From positions 34,044,120 through 34,108,119 of the forward strand of contig NC_085141.1 in assembly GCF_024139115.2 (NCBI RefSeq): DNA of 64,000 bases, given 5' to 3'. This document shows positions 22,728-33,689 of this stretch, one piece after another. Origin of the DNA: Armigeres subalbatus. Lineage: Eukaryota; Arthropoda; Insecta; Diptera; Culicidae. Below the pieces are notes generated by a model. It ran no database searches and was not told where the DNA came from. It was given only the letters and a program-made list of their open reading frames with translations. A program made the translations under genes and the position numbers. How positions within the stretch are numbered: the first letter of the stretch is position 1; every line of letters begins with the position of its first letter.

Positions 22728-25195
22728 GACAGCAGTTCAAAATTTCCCGGAGCCTAAAACGTTTAAGGAGATTCAGCGATGCTTGGGCATGACTGGATAC
22801 TTCAGGAAGTTTATACCCAATTATTCAACCATCGCAAAACCGTTGCCAGATTTGCTGAGACACGACGCTGTATTCTTGTTTGGTCCTGCGCAGAAATGAT
22901 CAGTGAAGCATTTGAAGGATGCCCTTCTAGAAGACCAACTTTGGCGTTGTATCATAAGCAAGCGGTGACGGAGCTGCACACGGATGCCAGCAGGGAGGCT
23001 ATGGAGATGTTTTGTTGCAGCAAGATGCGGTAGATAATAACTTCGATCCAGTTCAATACTACAGCAGAAAAATTTCAGCGGCGGAAGCTAACAACCCAAG
23101 CTACTACGCTACTACTACGAACTCGAAGTTTTAGCAATCGTGTCAGCTAGCTTAGCTTAGCTTTGACTGACTACACATATCTATGATTGCTACTCCGTGA
23201 TTGACCAGAATCAGTGAAATTGCACAAAGAATCAACTGAATGATTGACTGAGATTGTTCAAGCATTCTCAGTGTGCAAGTTTCAGTGACTCTAATATTCA
23301 AATGATCACGGCGCCGGCCACGTCCTTGTAGTCAGTTATGAAGAGGGAAGGAATATTAGTAGGTGGTTTTTGCTATCTGAGACCGTGTTTATCTCTGCGT
23401 CTCCACAAAAACCACAGAAAAGATTATCAGTTAGTCAGTAGGCATCGTTGGATCTGGATTCACACTGATAAGCGATACGACCATGTCATTCTTTATACAC
23501 AATGATTTAACTTAACCATGTTTCGGCCGCACAAAGTAGAACAAACTAACTACCTCACACCGAGCAGGAACACTTCCCGACCGCACAAACTACAACGATA
23601 CCAGATCGTTCGACATGTATATGAACCGAGCATGGACAAAAGTCACCATGCATGCCCGATGGCATATGCAAACTGTAAAGGATTGAGTTTTTGACGACCG
23701 AACCGACGTGCAGTATTCTGTACTTACTTGCCCTCACTTGACCGGAACATAGCGCAATACAAGCGCATTATCCGCCGAATATCAAAAAGATATTTTCTTC
23801 TTTCCGCTCGCGACGAATAACACACGCACAGTACTTACTTTCCCGATGGCTACTGCAAGCTATAGAAGATCGCACTCGTCTCGACCGGATCAAAGCGCAA
23901 TACCTGAAACACGAGAAATCATGCACTGAACTGATTTTTATTACCGTCCGCGCAATGCAGAACACAATATTTCGGCTGATCGCGCGATCGTTCTGCTGTC
24001 CGAAACAAGAGAAATCACGCACTCAAAGTTTTAGCAATCGTGTCAGCATTGAAAAAGTTTAGGGTGTACCTGCTCGGAGTATCATTCAAGATCGTGACCG
24101 ATTGCTCCGCGTTCAAAATGACGATGGAAAAGAAGGACATTGCTCCGAGAATCGCAGGATGGGCTGTTCTATTGGAAGAATATGACTACACAATAGAGCA
24201 TCGCCCAGGGATTCGCATGAAGCATGTTGATGCTTTAAGCCACTATTCAGCGGTGCATATTCTGCAAAGCTGATCGAGCAAGTGAACGCAAACCAATGTA
24301 ACGACCAAAGACCGCGATCTATAATGAAAGCTCTGGAGCAAGGGAATTTCGACGATTTCTATATCAAGACAAAATTTTCAAAACGACTTATCTGCTTTTG
24401 TAGACAAAGATTCAAACGACGATTTGACGAATGTGAGAGCTCTCCCACGCAAACCAACACCATCAACAGGTAGCGGAAACCTGGAGTGCTCTACAAGTAT
24501 CACGGCGGTGGTAAACTTTTGATGGTACCGTGTATGATGCAGTATTCGGTAATTCGGCAAGCCCACGAGCAAGGACATTTCAAGGCAAATAAGATGAAAG
24601 AACTCATCCAGCGTGAGTATTGTATCGAAGGTCTACAAGCAAAACTAGAACGTTTCATAGAGAACTGCATCCCATGCATTCTGGCAGCTAGGAAGGCCGG
24701 GAAAAAGGAAGGACTGCTGCATCCAATCCCCAAGGATGTTCTTCCACTGCACTGTCGACATACCACGTTGATCACCTCGGTCCCCTAATATTCACTGTCG
24801 TAGATTCTTTCACCAAATTCGTCTGTATCTACCCGGTGAAATCAACGACCGCTGAAGAAGTTCTGAAAAAATTGGAAACTCAAAAAACTTGCTTCGGAAA
24901 TCCGGTGCGTATAATTTCCGATCGAGGGGCGGCGTTTACATCTACAATGTTTCAGGAATACTGTGAACGTGAAGGGATTCAACACCTTTTAACGACAACT
25001 GGAGTTCCTCGAGGTAATAGGCAAGTTGAGAGGATTCGTGGTATTATCGTCCCTGCATTGGCAAAATTGTCAATAAGCAATCCAGATAACTGGTATCGTC
25101 ACGTAGCTTGCTTACAACGTTATCAAAACATTTCGATTCACAATGTTCGATCAACCATTTCATTTGCTGTTCGGGGTCAATACGAGAAGTCCTGA
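22728..25195 (+). pseudogene. Gypsy-type RT / RNase H / integrase, broken
   Basis: RT thumb: FPEPKTFKEIQRCLGMTGYF then RKFIPNYSTIAKPL (22740-22850). Frame changes near 22895 lead to ALYHKQAVTELHTDASREAM, the start of RNase H (TDAS motif), and YYSRKIS. The 874 bp insertion splits RNase H between YYYELEVLAIVSA and LKKFRVYLLG; the domain resumes with FKIVTDCSAF and ends EYDYTIEHRPGIRMKHVDAL. Integrase zinc motif: AHEQGH...NCIPC (about 24564-24675). Integrase core after a frameshift near 24755: HVDHLGPLIFTVVDSFTKF, ISDRGAAFTSTMF and GNRQVERI, giving the D, D and E positions. Several frame breaks make it inactive. Confidence 0.85.
23147..24020 (-). mobile_element. Unclassified insertion with ~26 bp target duplication
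   Basis: The gypsy sequence ACTCGAAGTTTTAGCAATCG plus TGTCAG/C (23121-23146) is repeated after the insert at 24021-24046 with one mismatch. The left border of the insert is TAGCTTAGCTTAGC, which read on the minus strand is a (GCTAA)n-type tail, so a retrotransposed element on the minus strand is likely. It has no convincing protein. Two GAAATCAYGCACT motifs occur near its minus-strand 5' side (about 23919 and 24012). Confidence 0.7.
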
Positions 25196-25249
25196 AGATA
25201 CAGGTTTGGCGGAAATAATTTGGCAAGAAAATGTGCCTTCGGTCTTCGG

Positions 25250-25256
25250 TAAATAA

Positions 25257-25287
<31 letters not shown>

Positions 25288-25288
25288 A
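25250..25288. repeat. (AT)n microsatellite
   Basis: An AAATAAATAA run followed by an uninterrupted (AT) tract directly after the gypsy fragment. Confidence 0.95.
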
Positions 25289-25760
25289 TCAACCAGGCAA
25301 CTTATAGGCTAGATGTACCAGTTGTGGCTATAGCACCAGTTGTCCAAGTTCATATCGATCAGTTCATTCAAACCAAGTTCATATATTCATATCGATTGAT
25401 ATGATTCGATAACACTTTTGATTTCCTCCAAAACAAGCAAAGCATAATAGTAAAAATTCATTTAGCTCAATTTATGACGTCCTTTGCATCAGTTGTCAGT
25501 TGTCGAAAACAATGGGATTTGCCAAATAAGGAACCAAAATTAAGAATAGTGCCTCAACTGGTGCATGCGTTCCTATTATGGATTAATCAATTTTGAAGAT
25601 AATAACACATTTTATTGTGGTTTTCACAGCTGTTCTAAGGAGCAGGAAGTAAAACCTTTCGCTTGATATATAAAGGCCACCCACATGCCTTTTACTTATA
25701 TTTTAAAAAATAGTTGTTCTTATGTATGGCGACAATTGGTACACCCACCTTATACTTATA
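25289..25760. other. No gene seen
   Basis: AT-rich spacer. Confidence 0.55.
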
Positions 25761-25835
25761 CACTCCCGGCCAAAAGTTTGTGTTCACCTTCGAAAAATAT
25801 ACGCAAAAGTTTATGGCCGTATTTTCACCGTATTA
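25761..25835 (+). mobile_element. Tc1-like transposon end, remnant
   Basis: CACTCCCGGCCAAAAGTTTG followed by TGTTCACC, preceded by TA, resembles the terminal repeat of Tc1-family transposons. A second AAAAGTTTATGGCCG follows 40 bases on. No partner end or transposase was found. Confidence 0.4.
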
Positions 25836-26029
25836 CATTCAATTTCGGGTATTGTTAGCTCAATACAAATAATATGAGTAGATCTTGCATCGTACGTATT
25901 TTAAACTAACAATTTTAAATGTTTTATGTACTAGAATATTACATTAGGAAACACATTTTTCTTATATTTATGATGTAAAAATATGTTGATTTTTCTCAAA
26001 ATTGAGCCTACACAATATCGAAATAAAAA

Positions 26030-26545
26030 GTGGAACGGAAATTCCCTTAGAAATTCCTTCGGAAATACTTTCCGAAAATCCAGTAAATTCTTTGGTAACT
26101 TTAGGAAGAAATTCTTGGACGTTTCTCACAGGAATTACTTCACAACATTCTCTATTACTTTTGATTTTTTCGGTAAGTTCTTCAGAAATTCATAAAAAAA
26201 ACTCCTTAAGAAATTTCCTCGGAACTTCGAGATGTTCTGAATTTCTTTGAAAATGCCTGTAGGGATTTTAAAAAATTACTATTTCCGACTTTACCATAGG
26301 AGTTCCATCGGAATCCTTCAGGAATCTCTTCAAAAATTCTTTAAGAAATTTATTTGGGAATTATTTTAGGAATTTTATTCCTTCATACATTTCCTGTAGG
26401 AATATTGAATTTTCCAAAAAAATACCTAAATGTGAATTTCAGCAGAAATTCTCTTAGGTTTTGACGAATGAAGTTTCCAAAGAATTCCCAGAAAAAAGTC
26501 CTACATTCCTCCAGAAACTCCTTTAGGAACTAAACCAAGAACTTT
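26030..26545. repeat. Degenerate GGAATT/AGAAATTCC-rich repeat
   Basis: A loosely periodic run of TTCCTTCGGAAAT, AGAAATTCTTGG, GGAATTCC-like words, related in style to the 35 kb array (34996-35780). Overlapping reading frames here are by-products of the repeat. Confidence 0.6.
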
Positions 26546-28375
26546 TTTGGCATATTTAACCAAGTTTCAGGAAAAACATTCAATTTAGTTGGTCATCGTG
26601 CATCAGCCAGTGTTCATTTTCAGTTATGTTGATCATCTATTGAGATTTGTGCATAAGTAAGGCGCGGCATAAACTGTCAATTGTGGCTGTCATTAGTGGA
26701 TTCCATAATGTATGTTCTTCCGGGATTCAGGGGTCACAGCAGATGAATGAAGTGGTACTACAAATTATTTAAACAAACTAAATATGCAGCCGCTGAAATA
26801 TTGCCCAATTGTATATGTAATTCAAATAATAGTAGTTTGATTTTTTCTGAAATATGTGTGTATCAAAATCCTGAATTGGAAATAACCTTTAATAACAAAT
26901 TGGAAATAACCTTTATTAACAAATGAGTCCCTACACCGGAATCTAATTCACGAAAAGTAAAGCAGGATTTTTTTGTTAAAATCAGAGTAAAATAGAATAG
27001 TTTTTATTATAATAAAATTTTGAAATCAGGTACTGATTAAAAGTGATGAACTTCTTTTTCATGAAAAAATCACGTTAATATACATTATTTAAAAAAAAAA
27101 TGTACTGACTAATGTCACCGGCGATTGATGATTGAATGTGCTGTTTGATTATCGGCTTACGTAGAATTTTGCCATTTTAATCCGCTGAAGTCAATTTTTA
27201 TACGAGCGGTTCTTACCTGGCGGTCAAAACCGCGTGAATCAAAAAATCCACGTTAAAATGGATTTTCCAGCCATTCATTTTTTCATTCACGCCGGTTCAC
27301 GCCGCTGTCACCGCCGATAAAAACCATCATCTCATCGCAAAACAAAGAAATACAGCACCAATTTCGTCGTTTTTTTGTCAACATGCGTGCTCACTGCTGA
27401 GAAAATATCAAAAATAAGAAACAAATCAAATTGCTTTCCATTGCTTTGCTTTCGATGATATGAATATCAGCGCCATGAGATGAATCCAGGAGCACTTTCC
27501 TTAATTGCTAATAATTATTCAATATGGCTTCAATAATTTGAATCCACGGCATCACTTCTGATTTTACCATATTTTATCTGTTTAAAGATGAATCTCCAAA
27601 ATTTATAACGTATTTATTTTATTTTAATTTATAGTGATCTCAAACAATAAAATCTAAAGAGCTTATTCAAAACAGTAAACACTTTGTATCAATGCTCGAT
27701 TCAGAAAGCGTTATGTGTTTTATGTTATATTAACACAAGCACTTTGTATGTCTGGCAAAATTGAATTCATTGTGCAGCAGCAACTTGGCCTGGTTTTTTT
27801 TAGAAAATCATGCTGGATTTCCGAGAAGAATGAGCCTTGAGATTTCTTCTGCTCACACTTTTAAAATAAACATCCAGTGGCTCTAGACAATAAAACCAGT
27901 TACGTCGATAGTTTATTTAAGAAAAAATATGATTGATTTTCTTATGCTCTGCTTATGGTCTAGCTATGGGTATACCGTAAGAACTCTAATGGTTAAAACA
28001 AATTTCAAAATTTTTGCTGCAACAATTTGTCCAATCAGCTGCGGCCGGCGCAATAAACGCGGAAGCAATCAGAGGCACTAATTTCAGAATCGCCTCGCCA
28101 ACGGTATCAATTATTTAGTCGCAGTTTGCTCAATTAACCAACGATCTGTGGCTGCCACAGTTACCGCAGTTGCAAGATTACCCAACATGTTAGACCCCTC
28201 AGCGAACCTGTTTTCAACGCTCCCACTAGAAGAATGTTGGCAAGTACAGAATCAGCACCAAGGAACATGTTCGGTCGGGGTAAGTCTCGACCAGAACAAT
28301 CTGCATCGTATGCAAATTCACCTCTTTTCTCAAGTGACCTTTCCCTGGTCATGTTCGTGCGCTTGTGCGGTAGCC
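26546..28375. other. No gene seen; one imperfect inverted repeat
   Basis: Mostly AT-rich. At 27220-27310 GGCGGTCAAAACCGCGTGAA faces an inverted GGCGGTGACAGCGGCGTGAA about 30 bases on, giving an imperfect hairpin; it may be a short foldback element. Confidence 0.45.
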
Positions 28376-28438
28376 ATGGACCGCTACACCCCAGCTAACG
28401 ATTTCAACAACACAAGATCGATCAAAAGCTTAAACTCG
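28376..28438 (+). CDS. Weak candidate first coding exon
   Basis: ATG at 28376 in a GTAGCCATGG context opens a 21-codon stretch, MDRYTPANDFNNTRSIKSLN plus S, that ends exactly in phase at a GTGAGA donor (28439). The surrounding 28148-28534 frame stays open over 128 codons. The sequence is less AT-rich than its flanks and looks polar and protein-like, but I recognise no family and see no matching downstream exon. Could be chance. Confidence 0.2.
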
Positions 28439-29747
28439 GTGAGAATTTTCCATCTCTTATCACCATTGAAGCGAACCGTTCTGCACCTACGCTTGAGGCA
28501 GCAAAAAGCTATTCAATTCACATGTAGACAATAGGTCATAAATGGATGTTTAAACTCCCACGCCGAAGTGGCAGGCTGGTAAACGTTAACAACATAAGCG
28601 CAAGATAAGCGCCACAGAATGAAATGCTTTGAATCTCTGTCATGGAACGGCGGCAGGCGATTTGAATTTTTAATTGATGGGAATTTAAGACGCCAAGAGG
28701 CGGGGTTGGGATTTATATTGACGGCGCTTCTTTGTGCGGTCAAGAATGATCTTTCTTGCGGGAGAGGTGTTCAGGTGATTGTTGACTTTACTTGGTTCCT
28801 CGTATTTCTTCGTTGACATGGGAGATGTATTGTTTGCTTTGCTATTTTGTTTTGACTTTTGGTTCTGACTTGAGATCTTGCATCGATTCTGTGGTTCTCA
28901 CGAGAATTTCTATTACTCAATATCAAGACACGAGTGGCCGTAAAAACTCTGTTATTGAAAATCAATAAAGCGTTTTTTTTAAATTTACATGAAAAATAAA
29001 AAATACAAATCATTTAAACTTTGAATTGAGAAAGCTCCAGACGTGTAAAATTCACACAATATAGTAAAACTGCAACATTATGTATTTTTTTTTTCTCGAT
29101 CCGACGAGGAATGACGCAAATAGTTTTTGCCTAATATGTGAAACACTCTCGCTGCGAAAGCTGCTCAACTTGGTCTGTGCTCACTTCACAACTAATGTTT
29201 TTATTTCAATCAGCCGTGGTTACTGTGCTGCACACTAAATCCAATCATATCTCATTATAAAAAACGCTTGCAAACCAAAGCATTAAACAAATGCTTCTCT
29301 GGCTGCACCTGGCGAACAGCCTGCCATAAAATCAATCATAATAACTACCGATCAGCTACTCGAAAACGCTGGGTTTCACTGGTCAGCACTTGGTCTTGAA
29401 TTTTACTTCGAAGATGGTTTCGGGCATAATGATTTCAGCTCCACATCGTAAAATATAATGTAATCATTGTGTCGTAGTGGGAAGTTTGAAACCAATAAAT
29501 ATCTACTGAATGTGCAAAACTTTTAGAAACAGACTTTTTTTACATAATGGAGTGCATCCAACCATGAGATCATGATCCGCCCAATGAATATCATGGACTC
29601 TTGAGAAATATTCAATGCCGAACTTGAACAAAAAAATCAATTTGAAACGGTGCATTTTTATTTGTATCATGATTATGCAAAGTTAATCAAAACTAGTACA
29701 CCAGCACAGAAAATCTACAAATATTGTTGCAATTGTTATCGGCTACG
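28439..29747. other. No gene seen
   Basis: AT-rich spacer, no recognised repeat. Confidence 0.5.
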
Positions 29748-29990
29748 AAATGGTGAGTTGACATCTGGGAAGGGGCGAACAATCTGGCCTTCACAATTTC
29801 CACGCTTCAACGGGTCTGCTGATGATAATTGACCGCCAGTTAAGGGTTGCGTACTTAGCTGGTAGTGTAGCCTGGGCATTGTTGTCCTTCTGACATCAAC
29901 TAGAGTGAGGGGAAACGAGGGAATTTTGGCCTGTCTAGGATGTAGTGAGGCTTGACAGTGGTCTACAAAAAGTGTCATGTATCTGTAAGC
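29748..29990 (+). mobile_element. RTE leader fragment, second copy
   Basis: Homologous to 18247-18462 and, at its right end (TCTAGGATGTAGTGAGGCTT then GTCATGTATCTGTAAGCATG), to the RTE-A copy 1 leader. It is followed by a tRNA-like block and then, 390 bases on, by an endonuclease fragment in the same orientation, so 29748-30850 may be one degraded RTE-like element. Confidence 0.65.
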
Positions 29991-29997
29991 ATGGGTC

Positions 29998-30180
29998 TCC
30001 AGTTAGCCTTGCGAGCAAAGGGGTAGGATTGCCAATCCGGAAATGGCGAGTTCGATTCTCGGTCCGGTCCGGTTTGGGGAGCACGAGCGCCTGTTCGTCA
30101 TGTTAGGGGTGGCTCATGTTAGGGTCGTCATGTTAGGGTGAGTGTGAGTGAGTGACGTACTACAAAAGAAAGATGGACAG
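29998..30180 (+). mobile_element. tRNA-related segment, SINE head or leader part
   Basis: TTAGCCTTGCGAGCAAAGG resembles a polymerase III box A and GAGTTCGATTCTCGG a box B, about 45 bases apart. It does not fold as a clean tRNA. Downstream are three ATGTTAGGG motifs and a GTGAGTGTGAGTGAGTG run. The box-B block GTTCGATTCTCGGTCCGGTC is identical to that of the SINE fragment at 41.85 kb. Confidence 0.4.
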
Positions 30181-30389
30181 ATAGACTCGCTCTTGTTTTG
30201 CGAGCGAGCTTGTGCTTTGGTTTAATGATGCACAATATTGTGAGACTTGATGCTTATTTCTGCTCCTTAAAAAACTCTTGCTCCTCCACGAGTATTTGGC
30301 AAGCCTGGCTGGAGGTACGATTGCGAGGAACAGGAGAATGGGGGTACCTTTCGTAGTGCACGGTAATTACAGCAACGATGAATCATTAG

Positions 30390-30850
30390 ATGGAGGTCGG
30401 TGACAAATGCAACTACGCAACTATCAACGGCCTGGGGCTAGTCAATTTTGCGGCAGCTAGAGGAATGACTCTCTGTAGCACCTATTTTGCAAGCAAGAAT
30501 ATTCGGAACCCCATCTGGAAACACCCAAATGGAAAAAACGATCATCTTTTGGTTGACGATAGGCATTTCTCAGATGTCAGAGATGTGAGGTTCTTCCGAG
30601 GCCAAATATAAACTCTGACCTCTATCTGATGGTATGCAATAATCACGGAAGGCTGTTCAGCATCACCGGTTATAAACGTGAGAGAGAACCATGCGACTAA
30701 ACATACAGCGATTGTCGGGCCCGGTCTTTGCGTATAAATTCGCTCATAAGCTCGACGAACAAATCAAAGGACACCCATCTGGAGAAAATTTGAACGCATT
30801 CTGGCAGCAAGTTCTTCCCATTCCACTATGGTCAGATCTCCAAACCTGTC
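30390..30850 (+). pseudogene. RTE-like endonuclease fragment, third family
   Basis: The frame reads VGDKCNYATINGLGLVNFAA, GMTLCSTYFASKNIRNPIWK and DDRHFSDVRDVRFFRGQI. After a one-base shift it gives NSDLYLM (in place of the SDHYLV motif) and then LNIQRLSGPVFAYKFAHKLD of the linker. It is clearly related to, but distinct from, RTE-A and RTE-B. The endonuclease start and all RT sequence are missing. Dead fragment. Confidence 0.7.
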
Positions 30851-30924
30851 AACGTTTTATTGAATAACATCTAGCCAAGTGAATGCCGGTCTTCCTACCT
30901 TTCTATATCATTTTTTGATAAAAA

Positions 30925-31060
30925 AAATTCAATATATATGTGTATAAAACTCAATGTTTGTTTGTTTGTATGTATGTTCCAGCATAACTTCTGAACCCAT
31001 TGATCGATTTCAACCAAATTTGGAACAAACATTCTTTATCTTAAGGTCGTCTGGATGGGT
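30925..31060 (+). mobile_element. Helitron-like head fragment
   Basis: TCAATATATATGTGTATAAA, a GTTTGTTTGTATGTATGTTC block, CAGCATAACTTCTGAACCC and GATTTCAACCAAATTTGGAA match the heads of the Helitron-like elements at 61-63 kb. No CTAG terminus follows before a D1 repeat begins. Confidence 0.5.
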
Positions 31061-31091
31061 TAGGTATGCTCTTCTGGTTGATCTGGTACTT

Positions 31092-31225
31092 AAGTCGAGT
31101 CAAGTACAAGACACTGAAGACGGCCTTACTGTTGAGGTCGAAATACGTATCTGTCAAGATACAATTAAATGGTGGAATTTCAATGGGATTGTCGTCTTAT
31201 GACAAGTGAAGACATTCCACTAAAA
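31092..31225 (+). repeat. Dispersed repeat D1, copy 2 (most complete)
   Basis: Shares ACACTGAAGACGGCCTTACT, GTTGAGGTCGAAATACGTAT, GTCTTATGACAAGTGAAGAC and ATTCCACTAAA with D1 copies at 22.4, 43.9 and 58.3 kb. The overlapping reading frame 30954-31202 is not a gene. Confidence 0.7.
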
Positions 31226-32901
31226 AGCTCAAAATAATTTTCTTAAGAAAACCTTTCCACCAACCCGTGCCGTCCTTTTCACCCTAATGAATATATACAA
31301 AAAAAAACATTTAGGATGTGTTTCATCTCCCAGCAAATAAATGCTTTAACTATAGAAAGTGTAGAATTTTGGCTTCTCATTTGTTTATACCAATACGAAC
31401 AGGCAAACGAAACTAGGTAACATGTTGAGAAAAATAGGTGCACAGTAATCAAAATTAACTCTCATTTACCTTTATAAGTAATCACCTATAACAAAATTCA
31501 TGAATTATTTGGTACAATAACTTGAATACGGTTCCGTTGTACCTTTTAAGCCTTCCAAATAAAATCCTGTTATAGATATGCTCTTCAGTTTCAAAATATA
31601 TTTAGCGTAGAATAGTGTGTGAAGTTAAGGAACTGACGCCGTAGTATCACATTATAACCACAGAGAACAGACGTTCATCTTATGTAACGAGGTTGTGTAA
31701 AACTTTGTACTGGTCATTTTGAAGTATGTCGTTGCGCGGTGCTAGTGTGCTTACGAATGTTGGTGAAAATTTGCCGTATTTTACTTTTTAGCGCTTCAGT
31801 CCGAATTGTCAAAATTTTGTTTGAGCCTCCATGTCTGTTCTCTGTGTTATAACCATAAAAATAATGTTCGTTCGCTATAAAAATAATTTGATAAATCGCA
31901 CATAACTTTTGATAGGAAAAACATAAACCTGAGATTTTTGAACACAAAGCACAATATAAGCTAAGTTTTCTAACGATGTATCAATATTCAAAATCGATTG
32001 TTGCAAACCTAGCGGAAAAGTTTTCAAAAATAAATTCAATATGGCGGCTAAATTCAATATGATTGCGTCCATTTTTATTATTGCAAATTTAAGAGACACT
32101 CTTTTTCTTTCCAGCGATATGCTGATCTCTAAGATCGGTTGAGAAATGTTGGAGTTTTGGCAGTAGCGATGAAAAATTTACCTCGGATCCTTAATATAAT
32201 CGCCGCAAGCTTTCGAATGATCATACATTTAGGCATTTTTAAGAACCTCGTGCAAATAGTGGCCCGGTCTCAGCGAGAATTACTCATGTCCATGTGTTAT
32301 TTGTTATAAGCATCATAGTTCAAGGTGACGCAAGCAGAAAGTGATTCTAAGTTCAATTCTCACCTAAGTTTGATAATTAATTTGTGTAATTCAATTTCAG
32401 AAAATATTCGATAAACAGTTGATAATTTAATGACTAATGGTAGACATGTTAAGTAACAGAATTCATGATTTTTAAATACATATTTTGCCGATGCTGCCAA
32501 CTCTTAAAATCAACTCTTAAAATAGATTTTCCAGTTTTGCTATATTGCTCTGGTATTGCTGTATGATAGTTGAAAAAACTGTTATGGAGCTTCATTAAAC
32601 ACCTTAAATTAGCCTAAGGCGGTATAAAATCACCAAAATTAGATGTATGTATAAGAGCTGAGCAAACGTCTTCAGTTCTAATATACAGCCTCTATTCAGA
32701 CGAAAGCTGTACTAAACTTGCCGAAAGAATGTTTACTCAGCAATAAATTGTTGCTTGGGTTATTCTTTTCGGATCTTAGTCTATGTATAAAGCTATGTAT
32801 GTAGACGAGCATCCGGAAATAATAAACATTGACTGTTACGCCATTTTCACATGTTGGTCGGTCGGCTTTTCCGAGTCTTGCGGCCACTCGATGGTTTATT
32901 T
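31226..32901. other. No gene seen
   Basis: AT-rich spacer with only short frames. Confidence 0.5.
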
Positions 32902-33020
32902 CAGTGATCCCCAAAGTGCGGCCCGAAGCGTTTTGCTGCAGCCCGCGAAGGATTTCAGAATATACCTACACTAGAGGCCTCTAACCTACACTACATGTGG
33001 CCCGTTGATACGCAATAGAT
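32902..33020 (+). mobile_element. hAT-like transposon end, remnant
   Basis: CAGTGATCCCCAAAGTGCGG then CCCG resembles the terminal repeat of hAT elements. A second ATGTGGCCCGTTGATACG block follows. No transposase. A possible opposite end, inverted CAGTGGTCCCCAGCATGC, lies at 38051-38068, but no 8 bp target duplication joins them. Confidence 0.4.
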
Positions 33021-33689
33021 GTCACGAGATGCTTTTAAGGTGGTTATACAAGAAAGCCACAAATCGGCCATCTTGGAAACCACGTGCTTTTTCTAGAGAT
33101 TTTTCAAGAGCACGAATTGAAACATCCGTAAATCGTTTGCTTACTTATGCTAAACAATCGACTTTAATTTCAGCATTGTACGAAAAATGTTACGCTAGAT
33201 TTGAACTTTTGATAATAGGAGTAGAAAACCGGGTGGTGAATTTGAAATTCACCATATGGCTTGTTTGTATAATCACCCGCCGAATACCGTGATCAGAAAA
33301 TCATGGGAACTAAATTTTCAAACAGCTGGTTCTCAGCCGTCTTTTGACCGATTTTCACAATTCTTTTAAGGATGTCTTACCCATCTCATCTAGTTTCACC
33401 ATACTGGTGAGTTATGTTCCTATGGATGCTCATTTTTCCCTAGAGGGGCGTGAGTAAGGATGGATTTTCCAAAATATAGTAAAATTTACTTTACATGACA
33501 TATTTCAGTGTGAACAACACTTACAGGTTCCAAAAATGTTTTATAACACTATTCTAGCATTGACTATACTATGTGTGAACATTATGTTTGTTCTGGTATC
33601 CTTAGCGACTCCAAAACGACCTCTATAACTGATGAAAGATGATATGCAAATTTTGCCGAAGAAAACTACGAAAACCAGTGCCAATGGAA
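33021..33689. other. No gene seen
   Basis: AT-rich. A 95-codon plus-strand frame at 33005-33292 has no recognised motif. Degenerate satellite B sequence may begin near 33690. Confidence 0.5.

Larger units (their letters stand above)
22725..25230 (+). mobile_element. Ty3/gypsy LTR-retrotransposon pol fragment
   Basis: Contains, in order, the end of the RT domain, RNase H, a linker, and integrase with its zinc-binding and catalytic regions. No LTRs, gag or protease are visible, and the reading frame is broken, so it is an internal fragment. It is interrupted by an 874 bp insertion (23147-24020). Confidence 0.85.

Noticed and set aside
23555..24022. Two minus-strand frames in the gypsy insertion
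   Set aside because: Short, no motif, and inside an insert that otherwise looks non-coding.
30001..30072. Possible tRNA gene
   Set aside because: Box A and box B are present but the acceptor and anticodon stems do not pair; treated as SINE or leader sequence.
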